A stretch of 64,000 nt of DNA from Aurantiacibacter sp. D1-12 (GTDB lineage: Bacteria > Pseudomonadota > Alphaproteobacteria > Sphingomonadales > Sphingomonadaceae). The stretch is from NCBI RefSeq assembly GCF_028858515.1, contig NZ_JAPJZJ010000004.1, positions 124,001 to 188,000 of the forward strand, given 5' to 3'. Shown here in pieces: positions 44,225 through 53,493 of the stretch. A program made the translations under genes and the position numbers. Each line of letters starts with the position of its first letter. Position 1 is the first letter of the stretch. The notes under the pieces are model-generated. The model saw only the letters and a list, made by a program, of their open reading frames with translations. It was not told the origin of the DNA and did no database searches.

Positions 44225-44458
44225 TCAGGAGGTCGTGTCCAACAGCAACTGAGCTTCCGGCACCTGTCCCAGACCGTCGGCAATTTCCGCTCGTATTACT
44301 GAGTTTATGACCCAGCGACCTTGTCCGGATATTAGTTCATCGAGATACCGAAAGGCCTGATTAGGCGGTGGCATTCCGGGCACCCATCCGGTGCCTCGTA
44401 CGCCTGCTAAAATGGCATGGTTGAGGGCGTTGGCATCTAAAAAATAGATCAAGGACAT
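44225..44458 (-). pseudogene. Truncated PIN-like domain protein (possible VapC-type toxin remnant)
   Basis: A 77-residue reading frame starting MSLIYFLDANALNHAIL. It carries the first acidic residue of a PIN domain (FLDANAL) and a later Glu in INSVIRAEIADGL, in the usual order. PIN nucleases are about 130 residues. This one stops where RTX-like sequence begins, so the C-terminal acidic residues are missing. The ATG overlaps the stop region of the preceding 115-residue ORF (TAAGATG), a toxin-antitoxin-like arrangement. PIN assignment rests on two motifs and is tentative. Confidence 0.5.
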
Positions 44459-44459
44459 C

Positions 44460-44807
44460 TTAAGCCTTCCTGCCATTTTTGAGCTGAGACGAGACTTCGG
44501 CGTAAATCATCATCCGAATGTCCATCAGCGCTGTTGTAATTGCATCGCCAGATTCACAGTCAGCATTTTGAGAAATGAACTTTCTCAAAGCCAACCCAGC
44601 TTGTCTGGCCTCAAACCACTCATGATCAGATGGCTCAACGCTGACCGGTCGAACTTCCGCATTGCTGACAGCCCTTTTCATTGCCTCAAATGCGACAGGG
44701 TTCGAAAGTTTGAAGCCCTCGTACAAAGGCCTAAGGTCTTCAGGCTTATGGGATCGTGGGAAAGTCAGTCGAAGGATAGCCGCAGCCTTTCTTCTCATGG
44801 AATGCAT
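44460..44807 (-). CDS. Unknown protein, possible partner of the PIN-like ORF
   Basis: A 115-residue frame from ATG 44807 (an ATG at 44798 and a GTG at 44834 are also in frame). It contains SHKPEDLRPLYEGFKLSN, a charged middle and SGDAITTALMDIRMMIYAEV, ending in basic KNGRKA. There is no recognised domain. GC content by hand count is roughly 43-52%, against about 60-68% for the flanking core genes. Its stop is just before the ATG of the truncated PIN-like gene, so it may be an antitoxin or accessory protein acquired with it. Confidence 0.5.
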   Translation of the reverse strand: MHSMRRKAAAILRLTFPRSHKPEDLRPLYEGFKLSNPVAFEAMKRAVSNAEVRPVSVEPSDHEWFEARQAGLALRKFISQNADCESGDAITTALMDIRMMIYAEVSSQLKNGRKA

Positions 44808-44895
44808 TGTAGTGAGATGCTCGGCTACCGGCACAAGGCTCAGGTGCGCAAGCTAATTTTCTTACAATTCTGTAATATTCACATTAGTTTATGGC

Positions 44896-44909
44896 TGACA
44901 GGTGTCAGG
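44896..44909. promoter_or_regulatory. Inverted repeat CTGACA-GG-TGTCAG
   Basis: A six-bp perfect inverted repeat lies about 90 bases upstream of the leftward two-gene unit, next to an AT-rich stretch (44853-44893). It could be an autoregulatory operator of that unit or a recombinase arm site. No further support. Confidence 0.3.
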
Positions 44910-44973
44910 CGGCGTTGGTGTGTCGAGCTTTCTTTTAGAGCTTTGCGGGCTGCAACTCTTTCGTGCTCTCGGA

Positions 44974-45011
44974 GGCAGAGGTCACAGGTTCGAATCCTTC
45001 TAGGCGCGCCA
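44974..45011 (+). repeat. Degenerate copy of the tRNA-Arg 3' end (probable att site relic)
   Basis: Thirty-eight bases align without gaps to 43047-43084 of tRNA-Arg(CCG), identical at 32 positions. They include GGCAGAGG(T)CACAGG, TTCGAATCCT and the final GCGCCA. The T-arm and acceptor complements are broken, so it is not a functional tRNA. It abuts the stop codon of the convergent M20 amidohydrolase. A direct repeat of a tRNA 3' end is the mark of site-specific integration; the intervening segment is about 1.9 kb and has no integrase. Confidence 0.7.
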
Positions 45012-45014
45012 GAC

Positions 45015-46226
45015 TTACTCCCAGCCCTTCTCCAGAAACTGCAGTGCACAACCCGCGAGGAATGCGGTGCCTTTTGGTAGCACATTCTCGTCGAGTACCA
45101 TGTGGCTCGAATGCAAGCCGCAGCAGCCTTGCCAGTCGACTCCTTCGGCCGCCACGCCAAGGAAGAACATCGCACCCGGCACCTTCTCGATGACATAAGA
45201 GAAGTCTTCCGCACCCATCGTGGGGGCGGGGCGGTGGGCCCAGGGCTCCTCGCCTCCCAGCGACATGGCAACCTGTTCGCCAAGCGCAACGGCGCGGCCA
45301 TCGTTGATCGTCGGCGGGAAGCCCGGCTTGATGTTGATTTCTGCAGAACAACGGTGCGCGCGGGCGATGTTCTGCGCAACTTCGACGATCGCCTCTTTCA
45401 CCGCAGCGCGACGCTCGGGCGAGAGGTTGCGCGCCGTGCCAAGCAGGTATGCGGTATCGGGAATGACATTGTCTGTCGTTCCTGCTTCCATCTTGCCGAA
45501 AGTCAGTACGCTGGCTTCGGTCGCGTTAAAGCGGCGGGTGATCATCGCCTGCAGCGCCAGCACTATTTCCGCTGCCACGGGCACCGGATCAATCGCGTCA
45601 AAGGGCATGGAGGCATGCCCGCCTTTGCCGGTAACGGTGATTTCGATCACGTCGGCGGAGGCTAACATGGCACCCACGCGGCCTTCGATCCGTCCGTGCG
45701 GGGCGTTGGGCCAGACGTGCAGTGCGAAGGCGGCATCGGGCAGCGGGTATTCCGCAGTCCCGCCCAGCAAACCATCTTCCAGCATGAAGCGGGCGCCGTG
45801 ATAGCCTTCTTCACCTGGCTGGAACATGAAGCGGACTTCACCTTCCAGATCATCCCGCATGCCGGAAAGGACTCGTGCCGCGCCAGCGAGCATCGCCGTG
45901 TGCGCATCGTGCCCGCAGGCGTGCATGCGACCTGGGATAGTGGAGGCGAAATCGAGGCCGGTGTGTTCGTTCATCGGCAGGGCGTCCATATCGCCCCGTA
46001 GCAATACGCTGCGCCCCGGTTTGGCGCCTTTCAGTACCGCTACAGCGCCCGTGCAGCTTGGGCCCTCGTGCCACTCAAGCGGGAGGTCGGCCAGAGCCGC
46101 TTTTACCTTCGCAAGGGTCTTGGGTGTTTCCAGCCCCAGTTCGGGCTCGGCATGGATGGCGCGGCGAAGCGAGACGATGGCCTCTTCCTGCGTTCGCGCG
46201 GTTTCGAGAAGGGACTTGGTCAGCAT
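45015..46226 (-). CDS. M20 family amidohydrolase (hippurate hydrolase/HipO-like)
   Basis: A 403-residue metallopeptidase-fold enzyme. Metal and catalytic positions are HACGHDAHTAMLAGAARVL (about residues 98-116), the catalytic Glu in MFQPGEEGYHGARFML, and H in PTMGAEDFSYVIEKVPG. The C-terminal FLGVAAEGVDW and LHSSHMVLDENVLP are typical. The dimerisation lid contains GGHASMPFDAIDP. It hydrolyses N-acyl amino acids or a similar amide; the precise substrate is unknown. It is convergent with the relic tRNA fragment at its 3' end. Confidence 0.94.
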   Translation of the reverse strand: MLTKSLLETARTQEEAIVSLRRAIHAEPELGLETPKTLAKVKAALADLPLEWHEGPSCTGAVAVLKGAKPGRSVLLRGDMDALPMNEHTGLDFASTIPGRMHACGHDAHTAMLAGAARVLSGMRDDLEGEVRFMFQPGEEGYHGARFMLEDGLLGGTAEYPLPDAAFALHVWPNAPHGRIEGRVGAMLASADVIEITVTGKGGHASMPFDAIDPVPVAAEIVLALQAMITRRFNATEASVLTFGKMEAGTTDNVIPDTAYLLGTARNLSPERRAAVKEAIVEVAQNIARAHRCSAEINIKPGFPPTINDGRAVALGEQVAMSLGGEEPWAHRPAPTMGAEDFSYVIEKVPGAMFFLGVAAEGVDWQGCCGLHSSHMVLDENVLPKGTAFLAGCALQFLEKGWE

Positions 46227-46454
46227 AGTAAAATATCCGCGAAACTAATTCTTGAGCCCGCGCGAATTGTCCTTCGCTTGTGGCTCCTGATCGACACCCT
46301 ATCTCATGCCACAAAGAGATTTGGTAGACATAGCTTTCAGGTGGCACCGCGATTGGTGTCGTTTGGCCCTATGTTGCACTGCGATGACAGCGGGCCATCA
46401 TTCGTGTAGAGGGCATAGCCAGCACGGACGGCCACTGTGTAAGATGAAGGTTCA

Positions 46455-47483
46455 ATGCACGGATCTATCCACCTTTTTGACCGCTTGCCGCAGGTCAATG
46501 CCAGCGAGAAGGCTGATGGCTGTACCGCGCGTTCTCCCGTGCGTGACAACCCTTTGGTCGGGCTGATCCGCAATGCACGCAGCCATCGCAACCTGCGCGG
46601 CGAGGCTGCTTCCCACATTCCGGAAGGAGTGTTGCTGCGCCTGCCCGAGAAGCGCAGCGAGCTGCCCGGTATTCTGGCCGAATTTGCCGAGCGCCAGGTT
46701 GATTGCATTGCCATTGATGGTGGTGACGGGACCGTGCGCGATGTACTTACTTGCGGTACCAGCGTGTTCGGCGATTGCTGGCCGACGTTGATGGTGGTGC
46801 CCAACGGTAAAACCAATGCGCTCGCGCTTGATTTGGGGCTGCCTACTGACTGGACGCTCGCCGATGCCATTGCGGCATTGCGTGCCGGCAATGTGGCGCG
46901 TCGCCATCCTTTGGTCATCAGCTTGCGGGACAATCCGCAGGCGCAGGTGCGTGGTTTCATCATGGGGGCCGGCGTGTTCAATCGCTGTATTGCTCTGGGC
47001 CAGCGCTCGCACGATCTTGGCGCATTTAACGGAGCTGCCATTGGCGTCACTGCGGTGTGGAGCGTGATGCAAGCACTGCTGGGTAGCGCGACCAACCCCT
47101 GGCGTAAGGGGACCCATATGTCGGTGCGCCAGGGCGATGGTCGCGAGGTGCCGCATTATGGCGGTCTGCCTGCGAATGAGCGCTATCTGCTGTTCGCCTC
47201 GACGCTCAAAGAGTTTCCTGCAGGGCTCGATCCATTCCGTGGCAGGGAAGAGCCTCTCTGCATGGCGGTGCTTGATAATCCGCGTCGCGGCTTGCTGCTG
47301 CGGATCGCATCTTTGATGCGCGGCACCGCGAGCGAAGCCATGCTGAAACGGGGCGGCCACGTTGTCGGCGACACGACGATGGAGCTCGATATCGCGGAGA
47401 GCTTCATCCTTGATGGCGAAGCATTTCCATCGGGGTATTACCAGATCAGCGCCGGCGCACCGCTGCATTTTGTTGTTGCCTGA
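46455..47483 (+). CDS. Diacylglycerol/lipid kinase family protein
   Basis: A 342-residue protein with the DAGK catalytic motif DCIAIDGGDGTVRDVL (about residues 83-98) and the preceding NPLVGLIRNARSHRN region, which corresponds to the NP-x-G opening of the fold. TLMVVPNGKTNALALDLGLP is the nucleotide-site continuation. It probably phosphorylates diacylglycerol or another lipid to the phosphatidate form. It is followed after 24 bases by a protein with a Tam41-like motif, suggesting a two-step lipid activation. The ATG at 46455 gives a 35-residue variable N-terminus. Confidence 0.87.
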   Translation: MHGSIHLFDRLPQVNASEKADGCTARSPVRDNPLVGLIRNARSHRNLRGEAASHIPEGVLLRLPEKRSELPGILAEFAERQVDCIAIDGGDGTVRDVLTCGTSVFGDCWPTLMVVPNGKTNALALDLGLPTDWTLADAIAALRAGNVARRHPLVISLRDNPQAQVRGFIMGAGVFNRCIALGQRSHDLGAFNGAAIGVTAVWSVMQALLGSATNPWRKGTHMSVRQGDGREVPHYGGLPANERYLLFASTLKEFPAGLDPFRGREEPLCMAVLDNPRRGLLLRIASLMRGTASEAMLKRGGHVVGDTTMELDIAESFILDGEAFPSGYYQISAGAPLHFVVA

Positions 47484-47507
47484 TCGGCCAGGTCCCCGGG
47501 TGCATTG

Positions 47508-48398
47508 ATGGCCCTTTCTGAGCGCATCGAAACATCGCTGGCGCGGCGGGTTGATCCTGCCATTTCCGCTTTCGCAGCCCGGCTGGGCAAGGAAGCAGGC
47601 GCGCTCGCTGTGCTGTTTTACGGATCGAATCTACGCACCGGATCGCTTGAGGGTGTGATCGATTTTTATGTGCTGCTGCCGGGCACGGCGGAAACCGGAA
47701 TGTGGCCCACCGTTTCCTATCGCGAGTGGGAGCATGAAGGTGAAACGCTACGTGCCAAGATTGCCACGATGACGCTGGCGAAGTTCGGGCTGGCAGCCTC
47801 CGGGCAATCGCGCGACACCACGATCTGGGCGCGGTTCGTGCAGCCAAGTGCACTTGTCTGGAGCCGTGACGATGAATCGGCAGAAAACGTCGCCACTGCG
47901 GTTCTGGGCGCTTGCGTCACCGCCGCCAAGCTCGCCGTTGCGGTGGGTCCGGACCAAGGGGAGGAGTGGGATTTCTGGCGCTCGCTGTTTCGCGCGACCT
48001 ACAAGGCGGAGCTTCGCGTCGAAAAGCCCGGACGCGAGAACTCGATCCTTGAACTCAACGCCGACCACTTCGACGGATTGCTGCCCGATGCTCTTGCGCA
48101 TGCCGGAGTGGACTTTGCACCACAAGGGCACATCATTGTTCCGAAGATGGGTGCGCGCGAGAGGGCAGACCTGCTGGACTGGTGGAAGACGCGCCAACGG
48201 CTTGGCAAGGTCCTCAACATTGCGCGCCTGCTCCGCGCAACACGTACATTCGAAGGTGCGGGGCGCTATGCCGCGTGGAAAGTGGAGCGGCACACCGGTG
48301 TGAAAGTGGAAGTAACGCCCTGGCGTGAAAAACACCCGGTGCTTGCCGCGCCGGGTGTTCTTTTCAAAGTCTGGCGCGCCAAACGTCGCGCCGACTGA
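47508..48398 (+). CDS. Hypothetical protein with Tam41-like nucleotidyltransferase motif
   Basis: A 296-residue protein. Near the N-terminus is LAVLFYGSNLRTGSLEGVID followed by FYVLL. A hydrophobic strand, G-S, about eleven residues and D-F-x-(V/F) match the start of the nucleotidyltransferase fold, and the DFxF-type ending is as in Tam41, the mitochondrial CDP-diacylglycerol synthase. The rest is helical (ADHFDGLLPDALAHAG, RERADLLDWWKTRQRLGKVL), with no signal peptide. The lipid-kinase gene immediately upstream supports a phosphatidate substrate. The assignment is an inference; the gene itself is well supported. Its 3' end contains a terminator-like hairpin. Confidence 0.7.
   Translation: MALSERIETSLARRVDPAISAFAARLGKEAGALAVLFYGSNLRTGSLEGVIDFYVLLPGTAETGMWPTVSYREWEHEGETLRAKIATMTLAKFGLAASGQSRDTTIWARFVQPSALVWSRDDESAENVATAVLGACVTAAKLAVAVGPDQGEEWDFWRSLFRATYKAELRVEKPGRENSILELNADHFDGLLPDALAHAGVDFAPQGHIIVPKMGARERADLLDWWKTRQRLGKVLNIARLLRATRTFEGAGRYAAWKVERHTGVKVEVTPWREKHPVLAAPGVLFKVWRAKRRAD
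48331..48364 (+). terminator. Terminator-like hairpin inside the 3' end of the coding region
   Basis: A perfect nine-bp stem AACACCCGG/CCGGGTGTT with an 11-base loop is followed by CTTTTC. It ends about 35 bases before the stop codon of the Tam41-like gene. It has the features of an intrinsic terminator but would cut the message inside the gene. Confidence 0.45.
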
Positions 48399-48401
48399 TC
48401 A

Positions 48402-48890
48402 TTACATGTAGCGCATCCGGATAGACATCGACTTCACTTCGCGTCCGATCGAAAAGCGCGTGCGGCTGATGCTTGGGCGGCCAAGATTGAAGATGTTGAT
48501 GCTCGGATTGTTCGACATGCCACCGCCATCGGTGCGTATGTCGGTGCGCCCGTTCCCGTTCACGTCGTGCCGGATCGCAATGGCATAGTTGCCGGTTGCC
48601 GGGACCGGCATGCAGACCTGCATGCTGCCGGCACGGGCAGGCACTTCAATGCGGTTGAGCCAGCGGCCACGCTCCAGCCAGTCGGCATCGGTGCCTGGAT
48701 AAAGCTGCACACGCAGCGTGCCGCGCGACGCCTCGATTTCGGTGATGTTGATCCACACCGCCGGGCCGCTGCCACGGCAAGGCGTCACCGAGTGGCGGAG
48801 TTCCTGTCGGAATTCCTGCGCTGCTGCGGGCGCGGCGAGGCCAAGCGCTGCAGCCGCCACGCCGGCGAGGGTAAGAATTCGGTTCGTCAT
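48402..48890 (-). CDS. DUF2141 family secreted protein (second of two in window)
   Basis: A 162-residue protein with a signal peptide (cleavage near PAAAQ/EFR). DUF2141 features are ASRGTLRVQLYPGTDADWLERG, NYAIAIRHDVNGNGRTD and the C-terminal SIRMRYM. The paralog at 40640-41095 ends IRMRYML. Two Cys (SVTPCRG, MQVCMPV) may form a disulfide. It is single and leftward, convergent with the Tam41-like gene (three-base gap). The function of the family is unknown. Confidence 0.83.
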   Translation of the reverse strand: MTNRILTLAGVAAAALGLAAPAAAQEFRQELRHSVTPCRGSGPAVWINITEIEASRGTLRVQLYPGTDADWLERGRWLNRIEVPARAGSMQVCMPVPATGNYAIAIRHDVNGNGRTDIRTDGGGMSNNPSINIFNLGRPSISRTRFSIGREVKSMSIRMRYM

Positions 48891-49132
48891 AATACTGCCT
48901 GTTCAATTCGGGCCGGAGCCATGAAATGCCACCATCCTATTCGTCGACCAGCGCGAAAAGGTGACATTACACTTTCCGGTAATTGCGCCAATCTTTGCAG
49001 CAATTCCACTTAACCGCGGCTGAAGCAGTCAAACATCTCCCCGGAATGGAGAGTTTTCCCCGTATAAGGGTGTAAAATCGTCTCCGCGTGCTTGAGGCGC
49101 GAATCGCGCATCTTTAACTGTATTCGCCAACC

Positions 49133-49798
49133 ATGGCCCGTCCGCTTATCTCGCCCTCGATCCTTTCCGCCGACTTTGCGAAGCTCGGTGAAGAGGTGCG
49201 CGCGATTGACGAGGCAGGTTGCGACTGGGTGCATGTCGATGTGATGGACGGGCATTATGTGCCCAATCTCACCATCGGGCCTGATGTGGTGAAGGCGCTG
49301 CGGCCGCATTCGCAAAAGACCTTCGATGTTCATTTGATGGTGTCCCCCGTTGATATGTGGGTAGAGCAATTTGCAGCTGCCGGCGCGGACATCATTACGG
49401 TTCACCCCGAGGCGGGAGCACATGTGCATCGCACTGCGCAGATGATCCGCGGGCTGGGCAAGAAGGCCGGCATTTCGCTGAATCCGGCAACGTCTGCCAA
49501 CACGCTCGACTACCTGCTTGAGGGAATCGACCTCGTGCTGATCATGAGCGTCAATCCCGGCTTCGGCGGGCAGAGCTTCATATATTCGCAGCTGCGCAAG
49601 ATCGAAGCGGTGCGCAAAATGATCGACAGGCAGGGCCTTGATGTCCTGATCGAAGTCGACGGCGGCGTTAATCCGGACACGGCGAGGCAATGTGTCGATG
49701 CCGGGGCGGACGTTCTGGTGGCAGGCTCTGCCACGTTCAAGGGTGGTCCGTCGCAATATGCTGCGAATATCGCCGCCTTGCGGGGAGAGGGCACGTGA
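49133..49798 (+). CDS. rpe: Ribulose-phosphate 3-epimerase
   Basis: A 221-residue TIM-barrel enzyme interconverting ribulose-5-phosphate and xylulose-5-phosphate in the pentose phosphate pathway. It begins [21 protein letters not shown]. Conserved parts include [49 protein letters not shown] and [11 protein letters not shown], carrying the metal-binding His and Asp residues. The stop overlaps the start of the heparinase-like gene (GTGA). A 242-bp divergent region upstream, shared with the DUF2141 gene, must hold its promoter. Confidence 0.97.
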   Translation: MARPLISPSILSADFAKLGEEVRAIDEAGCDWVHVDVMDGHYVPNLTIGPDVVKALRPHSQKTFDVHLMVSPVDMWVEQFAAAGADIITVHPEAGAHVHRTAQMIRGLGKKAGISLNPATSANTLDYLLEGIDLVLIMSVNPGFGGQSFIYSQLRKIEAVRKMIDRQGLDVLIEVDGGVNPDTARQCVDAGADVLVAGSATFKGGPSQYAANIAALRGEGT

Positions 49799-51636
49799 AT
49801 GCGCCGACTCTTGGCCTGAAGCGAGCCGATACTGCGAAAGGCAAAGAGGTCGACCAAAGCGCCATTCCGCTGGTCGCGGATCAGGAAGCGCTGGTTGATG
49901 ATGCGGGTCCGGCGGAAGATCTGGGTTCCGACCGTGCGCTTGTCGTTACCGATTTTGAGCCACCTTCTATCTCGGCGGGCGAGCGTTTTATGCGCATGGC
50001 CTATCGCATGGGTGTTTCGGGCAGCACACTGGTCGCGCCGTTCCGCAAACCCGCGCGTCCGCGATTGCAGGCGACCGTGGAAAGCCCGCTGCAGGGTGAG
50101 CGCGCAGCGGGCATGGCGCTGCGTGCGGGGCATTTCTATGTCTACGGGGTCAAGGCGCCTATTGCGCAGGTCGATTTCGGTCCTACTGCCAAGCACACAC
50201 CGCCATTCGACCGCGTGCTCCACGGCTTTACCTGGCTCCGCGATCTGGAAGCCTGTGCGCCGCGCCAGCAATGTACTTCGGTTGCAGAACGTGTGCTGGC
50301 GGCCTGGCTGGCGGTCAACCCGAAGCCCGGCAAAGGGCCTGCTTGGAAAGTGGAGTATGCCGCGCAGCGGCAACTGGCCTGGCTGGTGCACGCGCCGCTT
50401 ATTCTCTCGACCAAAGACAAGGCGCTTCGCAGCAGGGTGCTCGGCGCCTTGGAAGAAACGGCGCGCTGGCTGGACCGCAACGCGGCAAGGGCACCCGATC
50501 GGCTGGGCGAGGTTTCGGCATGGTGCGCGATCATCGCATCGGGCCTGCTGCTCCCCGAGGGCAAACCGCGCCGCCTCTTCGGAGAGGCGGGGCTGATCCG
50601 CGCATTGGGAGAACTGGTAGGCGATGATGGGGGCGTGCTTTCGCGCAGCCCGCTTGCGCAGATCCAGGCGATCGAAATGCTGGTTGAGCTATCCGCTTGC
50701 TATCGCGCCACACGGCGCGAAGTGCCCGAAGCAATCGAGACCGTGCTCTCAATGCTGGTGCCGCCATTGCTCGCGCTGACGCACGGCGATGGCGGGCTAG
50801 GCAGCTGGCAGGGCGCGAATGCGATTCCAGCAGACAGGCTTGCGGCGCTGATCGAAGCAAGCGGTGTGCGCGTTCGCCCGCTCAAGGAAGCGCGTGGTTG
50901 GGGTTATCAGCGTTTGTCGTCAAAGCCGGCGGTGCTGCAATTCGATGCCTCGCCGCCGCCGCTCAGCCGCCATGCACGTAATGGCTGCGCCTCGACGCTC
51001 GCGTTTGAATTCAGCCACGGCGATCACCGGCTGATCGTGAATTGCGGCGGTGCTGCAGCTGCGGGCGGACAAGTGCCGATCCGTGTCGAGCAGGGCCTGC
51101 GCGCTACAGCAGCGCATTCAACGCTGATACTGGGCGATGCCAATTCCACCGCCGTGCTGCTTGATGGGAAGCTCGGCACCGGCGTGGGCGAGGTTGAGAT
51201 CGATATGCGTCCGATCAAGCTGGAGAATGGCGGTGCGCGCCGGCTGGAAGCGAGCCATGATGGCTATGCCGCCCGCTTTGGTCTGCTGCACAAGCGCATC
51301 CTGATCCTGCGCGATGACGGCAGCGAGTTGCGCGGTGAAGATGTGCTGCTGCCTTCGGGCCGAAAGGGTAAGCGCGGCAAGGTGCCATACGCTATCCGCT
51401 TCCATCTCGGTCGTCATGTCGAGGCGCGACTCAACGAAAACGGGCGCAGCGCCAGCCTGCTGTTGCCCGATGGCGCACTGTGGCAGTTCGTCACGGGTGC
51501 GGAAGCGCTCGAAATCGAAGAAAGCATGTGGATCGATGGAAACGGTCGACCGCATCCGGTACAGCAGCTGGTGATTCAGGGACTCGCCTCACGCGGGGGC
51601 GGAAACTTTGCCTGGCTGCTCAAGAAAATGGGATAA
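49795..51636 (+). CDS. Heparinase II/III family protein
   Basis: A 613-residue protein of a type regularly found between rpe/rsmB and purH in alphaproteobacteria. The N-terminal half is an alpha-helical toroid ([46 protein letters not shown]). The C-terminal half is a beta-sandwich with the heparinase II/III block ([34 protein letters not shown]). No signal peptide was seen in this reading. The start is GTG 49795, overlapping the rpe stop. Substrate is probably an acidic polysaccharide; it is not proven for these housekeeping-context members. Confidence 0.85.
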   Translation: MNAPTLGLKRADTAKGKEVDQSAIPLVADQEALVDDAGPAEDLGSDRALVVTDFEPPSISAGERFMRMAYRMGVSGSTLVAPFRKPARPRLQATVESPLQGERAAGMALRAGHFYVYGVKAPIAQVDFGPTAKHTPPFDRVLHGFTWLRDLEACAPRQQCTSVAERVLAAWLAVNPKPGKGPAWKVEYAAQRQLAWLVHAPLILSTKDKALRSRVLGALEETARWLDRNAARAPDRLGEVSAWCAIIASGLLLPEGKPRRLFGEAGLIRALGELVGDDGGVLSRSPLAQIQAIEMLVELSACYRATRREVPEAIETVLSMLVPPLLALTHGDGGLGSWQGANAIPADRLAALIEASGVRVRPLKEARGWGYQRLSSKPAVLQFDASPPPLSRHARNGCASTLAFEFSHGDHRLIVNCGGAAAAGGQVPIRVEQGLRATAAHSTLILGDANSTAVLLDGKLGTGVGEVEIDMRPIKLENGGARRLEASHDGYAARFGLLHKRILILRDDGSELRGEDVLLPSGRKGKRGKVPYAIRFHLGRHVEARLNENGRSASLLLPDGALWQFVTGAEALEIEESMWIDGNGRPHPVQQLVIQGLASRGGGNFAWLLKKMG

Positions 51637-51646
51637 AGCTCAAAAG

Positions 51647-53236
51647 ATGACTGACGTGGCAATCAAGCGGGCGCTGCTCTCGGTGTCCGACAAGACCGGC
51701 ATTGTCGAACTCGCGCAGAAGCTTGCCGCTCAAGGCGTTGAGCTGGTTTCGACCGGCGGAACGGCGCGCGCCATTCGCGATGCCGGACTGGATGTACGCG
51801 ATGTTTCGGACCTGACGCAATTTCCCGAGATGATGGATGGCCGGGTGAAGACGCTGCATCCAATGGTGCATGGCGGCCTCCTCGCAGTGCGTGACAATGC
51901 TGAGCACGCTGCCGCCATGGAAGAGCATGCCATCGGCGCGATCGATCTGGTTGTCGTCAATCTTTATCCGTTCGTGAACACCGTGATGAGCGGCGCAGAT
52001 CGCGATACGATTATCGAGAATATTGATATCGGCGGGCCAAGCATGGTGCGCTCTTCGGCGAAGAACCATGCCTTCGTCACCATTGTGACCGATCCGGCCG
52101 ACTATGCCACGCTGGAAAACGAAATGGCCGACAATGGCGGCGCGACAACGCTGGCGTTCCGCAAGAAAATGGCCGCGAAGGCCTTTGCGGCAACCGCAGC
52201 CTACGACAGTGCGATCAGCAGCTGGTTCGCTTTCGCCGATCAGGGTGCGCAGTTCCCTGAGGCGCTGACCGTGGCGACCAGGCTTGGCAATACCTTGCGC
52301 TATGGTGAGAACCCGCACCAGCAGGCAGCGCTTTATCTGCCCAATGGCCCAGCGAGCCCCGGCGTCCCACAGGCGAGCCAGGTGCAGGGCAAGGAGCTCT
52401 CCTACAATAACCTCAACGATGCCGATGCAGCGCTGGGTCTTGTGGCAGAATTTCCTGCAGACAGGCCCGCCATTGTCATTGTCAAACACGCCAATCCGTG
52501 CGGTGTCGCTGTAGCCGATACATTGCTCGAAGCGTGGCAGCGGGCGCTGGCATGCGATAGCGTCTCGGCATTCGGAGGGATCGTCGCGAGCAATGTTCCG
52601 CTCGATGCAGCCACTGCCGAGGCCATCACGCAGATCTTCACCGAAGTCGTCATCGCACCGGGGGCGGAAGATGCCGCGAAGGCTGTGTTCGCAAGCAAGA
52701 AGAACTTGCGCCTGTTGATGCTCGATCAGCTTCCCGACCCGGCACGTCCCGGCCTGGAAATGAAGAGCATCGCTGGCGGCATGCTGTTCCAGTCGCGCGA
52801 CAATGGTGTGGTCTCGGCTAGTGACCTGAAAGTCGTCACCAAGCGCCAACCGACCGAGCAAGAGGTGGCCGATGCGATGTTCGCGTGGAAGGTCGCCAAG
52901 CACGTGAAGTCGAACGCGATCGTCTATGCCAAGGATGGCGTGACCGCAGGCATCGGCGCGGGTCAGATGAACCGCCGCGATTCTTCGCGCATTGCCGCCG
53001 TCCGCGCAGAGGAAGCGGCAGAAGCGGCGGGCTGGGATGAGTCCCGCACGGTCGGTAGCGCAGTTGCTTCGGACGCGTTCTTCCCCTTCGCTGATGGCTT
53101 GTTGAGTGCGGTTGAAGCTGGCGCGACAATGGTGATCCAGCCTGGTGGATCCATGCGCGATGAAGAGGTAATTGCCGCCGCCGACGAAGCCGGTATCGCC
53201 ATGGTCTTCACCGGCATGCGGCACTTCAAGCACTAA
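51647..53236 (+). CDS. purH: Bifunctional AICAR formyltransferase / IMP cyclohydrolase
   Basis: A 529-residue enzyme catalysing the last two steps of IMP synthesis. The N-terminal IMP cyclohydrolase domain has [29 protein letters not shown] and [19 protein letters not shown]. The C-terminal transformylase domain has [14 protein letters not shown], the [13 protein letters not shown] Lys-His pair, and [15 protein letters not shown] and [10 protein letters not shown] near the end. ATG 51647 lies 10 bases after the heparinase-type stop. All catalytic blocks appear intact. Confidence 0.97.
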   Translation: MTDVAIKRALLSVSDKTGIVELAQKLAAQGVELVSTGGTARAIRDAGLDVRDVSDLTQFPEMMDGRVKTLHPMVHGGLLAVRDNAEHAAAMEEHAIGAIDLVVVNLYPFVNTVMSGADRDTIIENIDIGGPSMVRSSAKNHAFVTIVTDPADYATLENEMADNGGATTLAFRKKMAAKAFAATAAYDSAISSWFAFADQGAQFPEALTVATRLGNTLRYGENPHQQAALYLPNGPASPGVPQASQVQGKELSYNNLNDADAALGLVAEFPADRPAIVIVKHANPCGVAVADTLLEAWQRALACDSVSAFGGIVASNVPLDAATAEAITQIFTEVVIAPGAEDAAKAVFASKKNLRLLMLDQLPDPARPGLEMKSIAGGMLFQSRDNGVVSASDLKVVTKRQPTEQEVADAMFAWKVAKHVKSNAIVYAKDGVTAGIGAGQMNRRDSSRIAAVRAEEAAEAAGWDESRTVGSAVASDAFFPFADGLLSAVEAGATMVIQPGGSMRDEEVIAAADEAGIAMVFTGMRHFKH

Positions 53237-53388
53237 GGCTTCGCCGCCATTATCGCGGAATTAACCATGCCCGGCCTATGGCAGGATGAACGCTGGGCAA
53301 CGGGCAAATTCAGTCGGTCGAAAGTAACCGCTGGCTACCCATAGTCCGAACACAAGACGACTCGATTACACTTTCGGATTACCGCCTC

Positions 53389-53493
53389 ATGTCTCTCTTT
53401 TCTTCCGAAGCATTTCGCTCTTTCTTCCTGGGTTTCGGTGTAACCGCCATTGCATTGGCGGCGAATATCTTGCCGAACCTAGGAGGATCTTGA
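53389..53493 (+). CDS. 34-residue membrane peptide, coupled to msrA
   Basis: A short frame: MSLFSSEAFRSFFLGFGVT, then AIALAANILPNLGGS, TGA. It has one hydrophobic segment of about 20 residues after a short amphipathic N-terminus. The stop TGA overlaps the A of the msrA ATG, and the AGGAGG that serves msrA lies within its last four codons, so ribosomes finishing it could reinitiate on msrA. The amphipathic helix/TM pattern and tight coupling argue for a real small protein. There is no functional hint beyond the neighbour. Confidence 0.55.
   Translation: MSLFSSEAFRSFFLGFGVTAIALAANILPNLGGS

Noticed and set aside
44568-45080. 170-codon rightward open frame across the right end of the tRNA relic
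   Set aside because: Crosses the relic tRNA fragment and the amidohydrolase 3' end; composition is unlike a protein.
51620-53233. 537-codon open frame antisense to purH
   Set aside because: It mirrors purH codon positions, has low-complexity His/Arg/Cys-rich composition and no family resemblance; GC-rich genes often leave long antisense frames.
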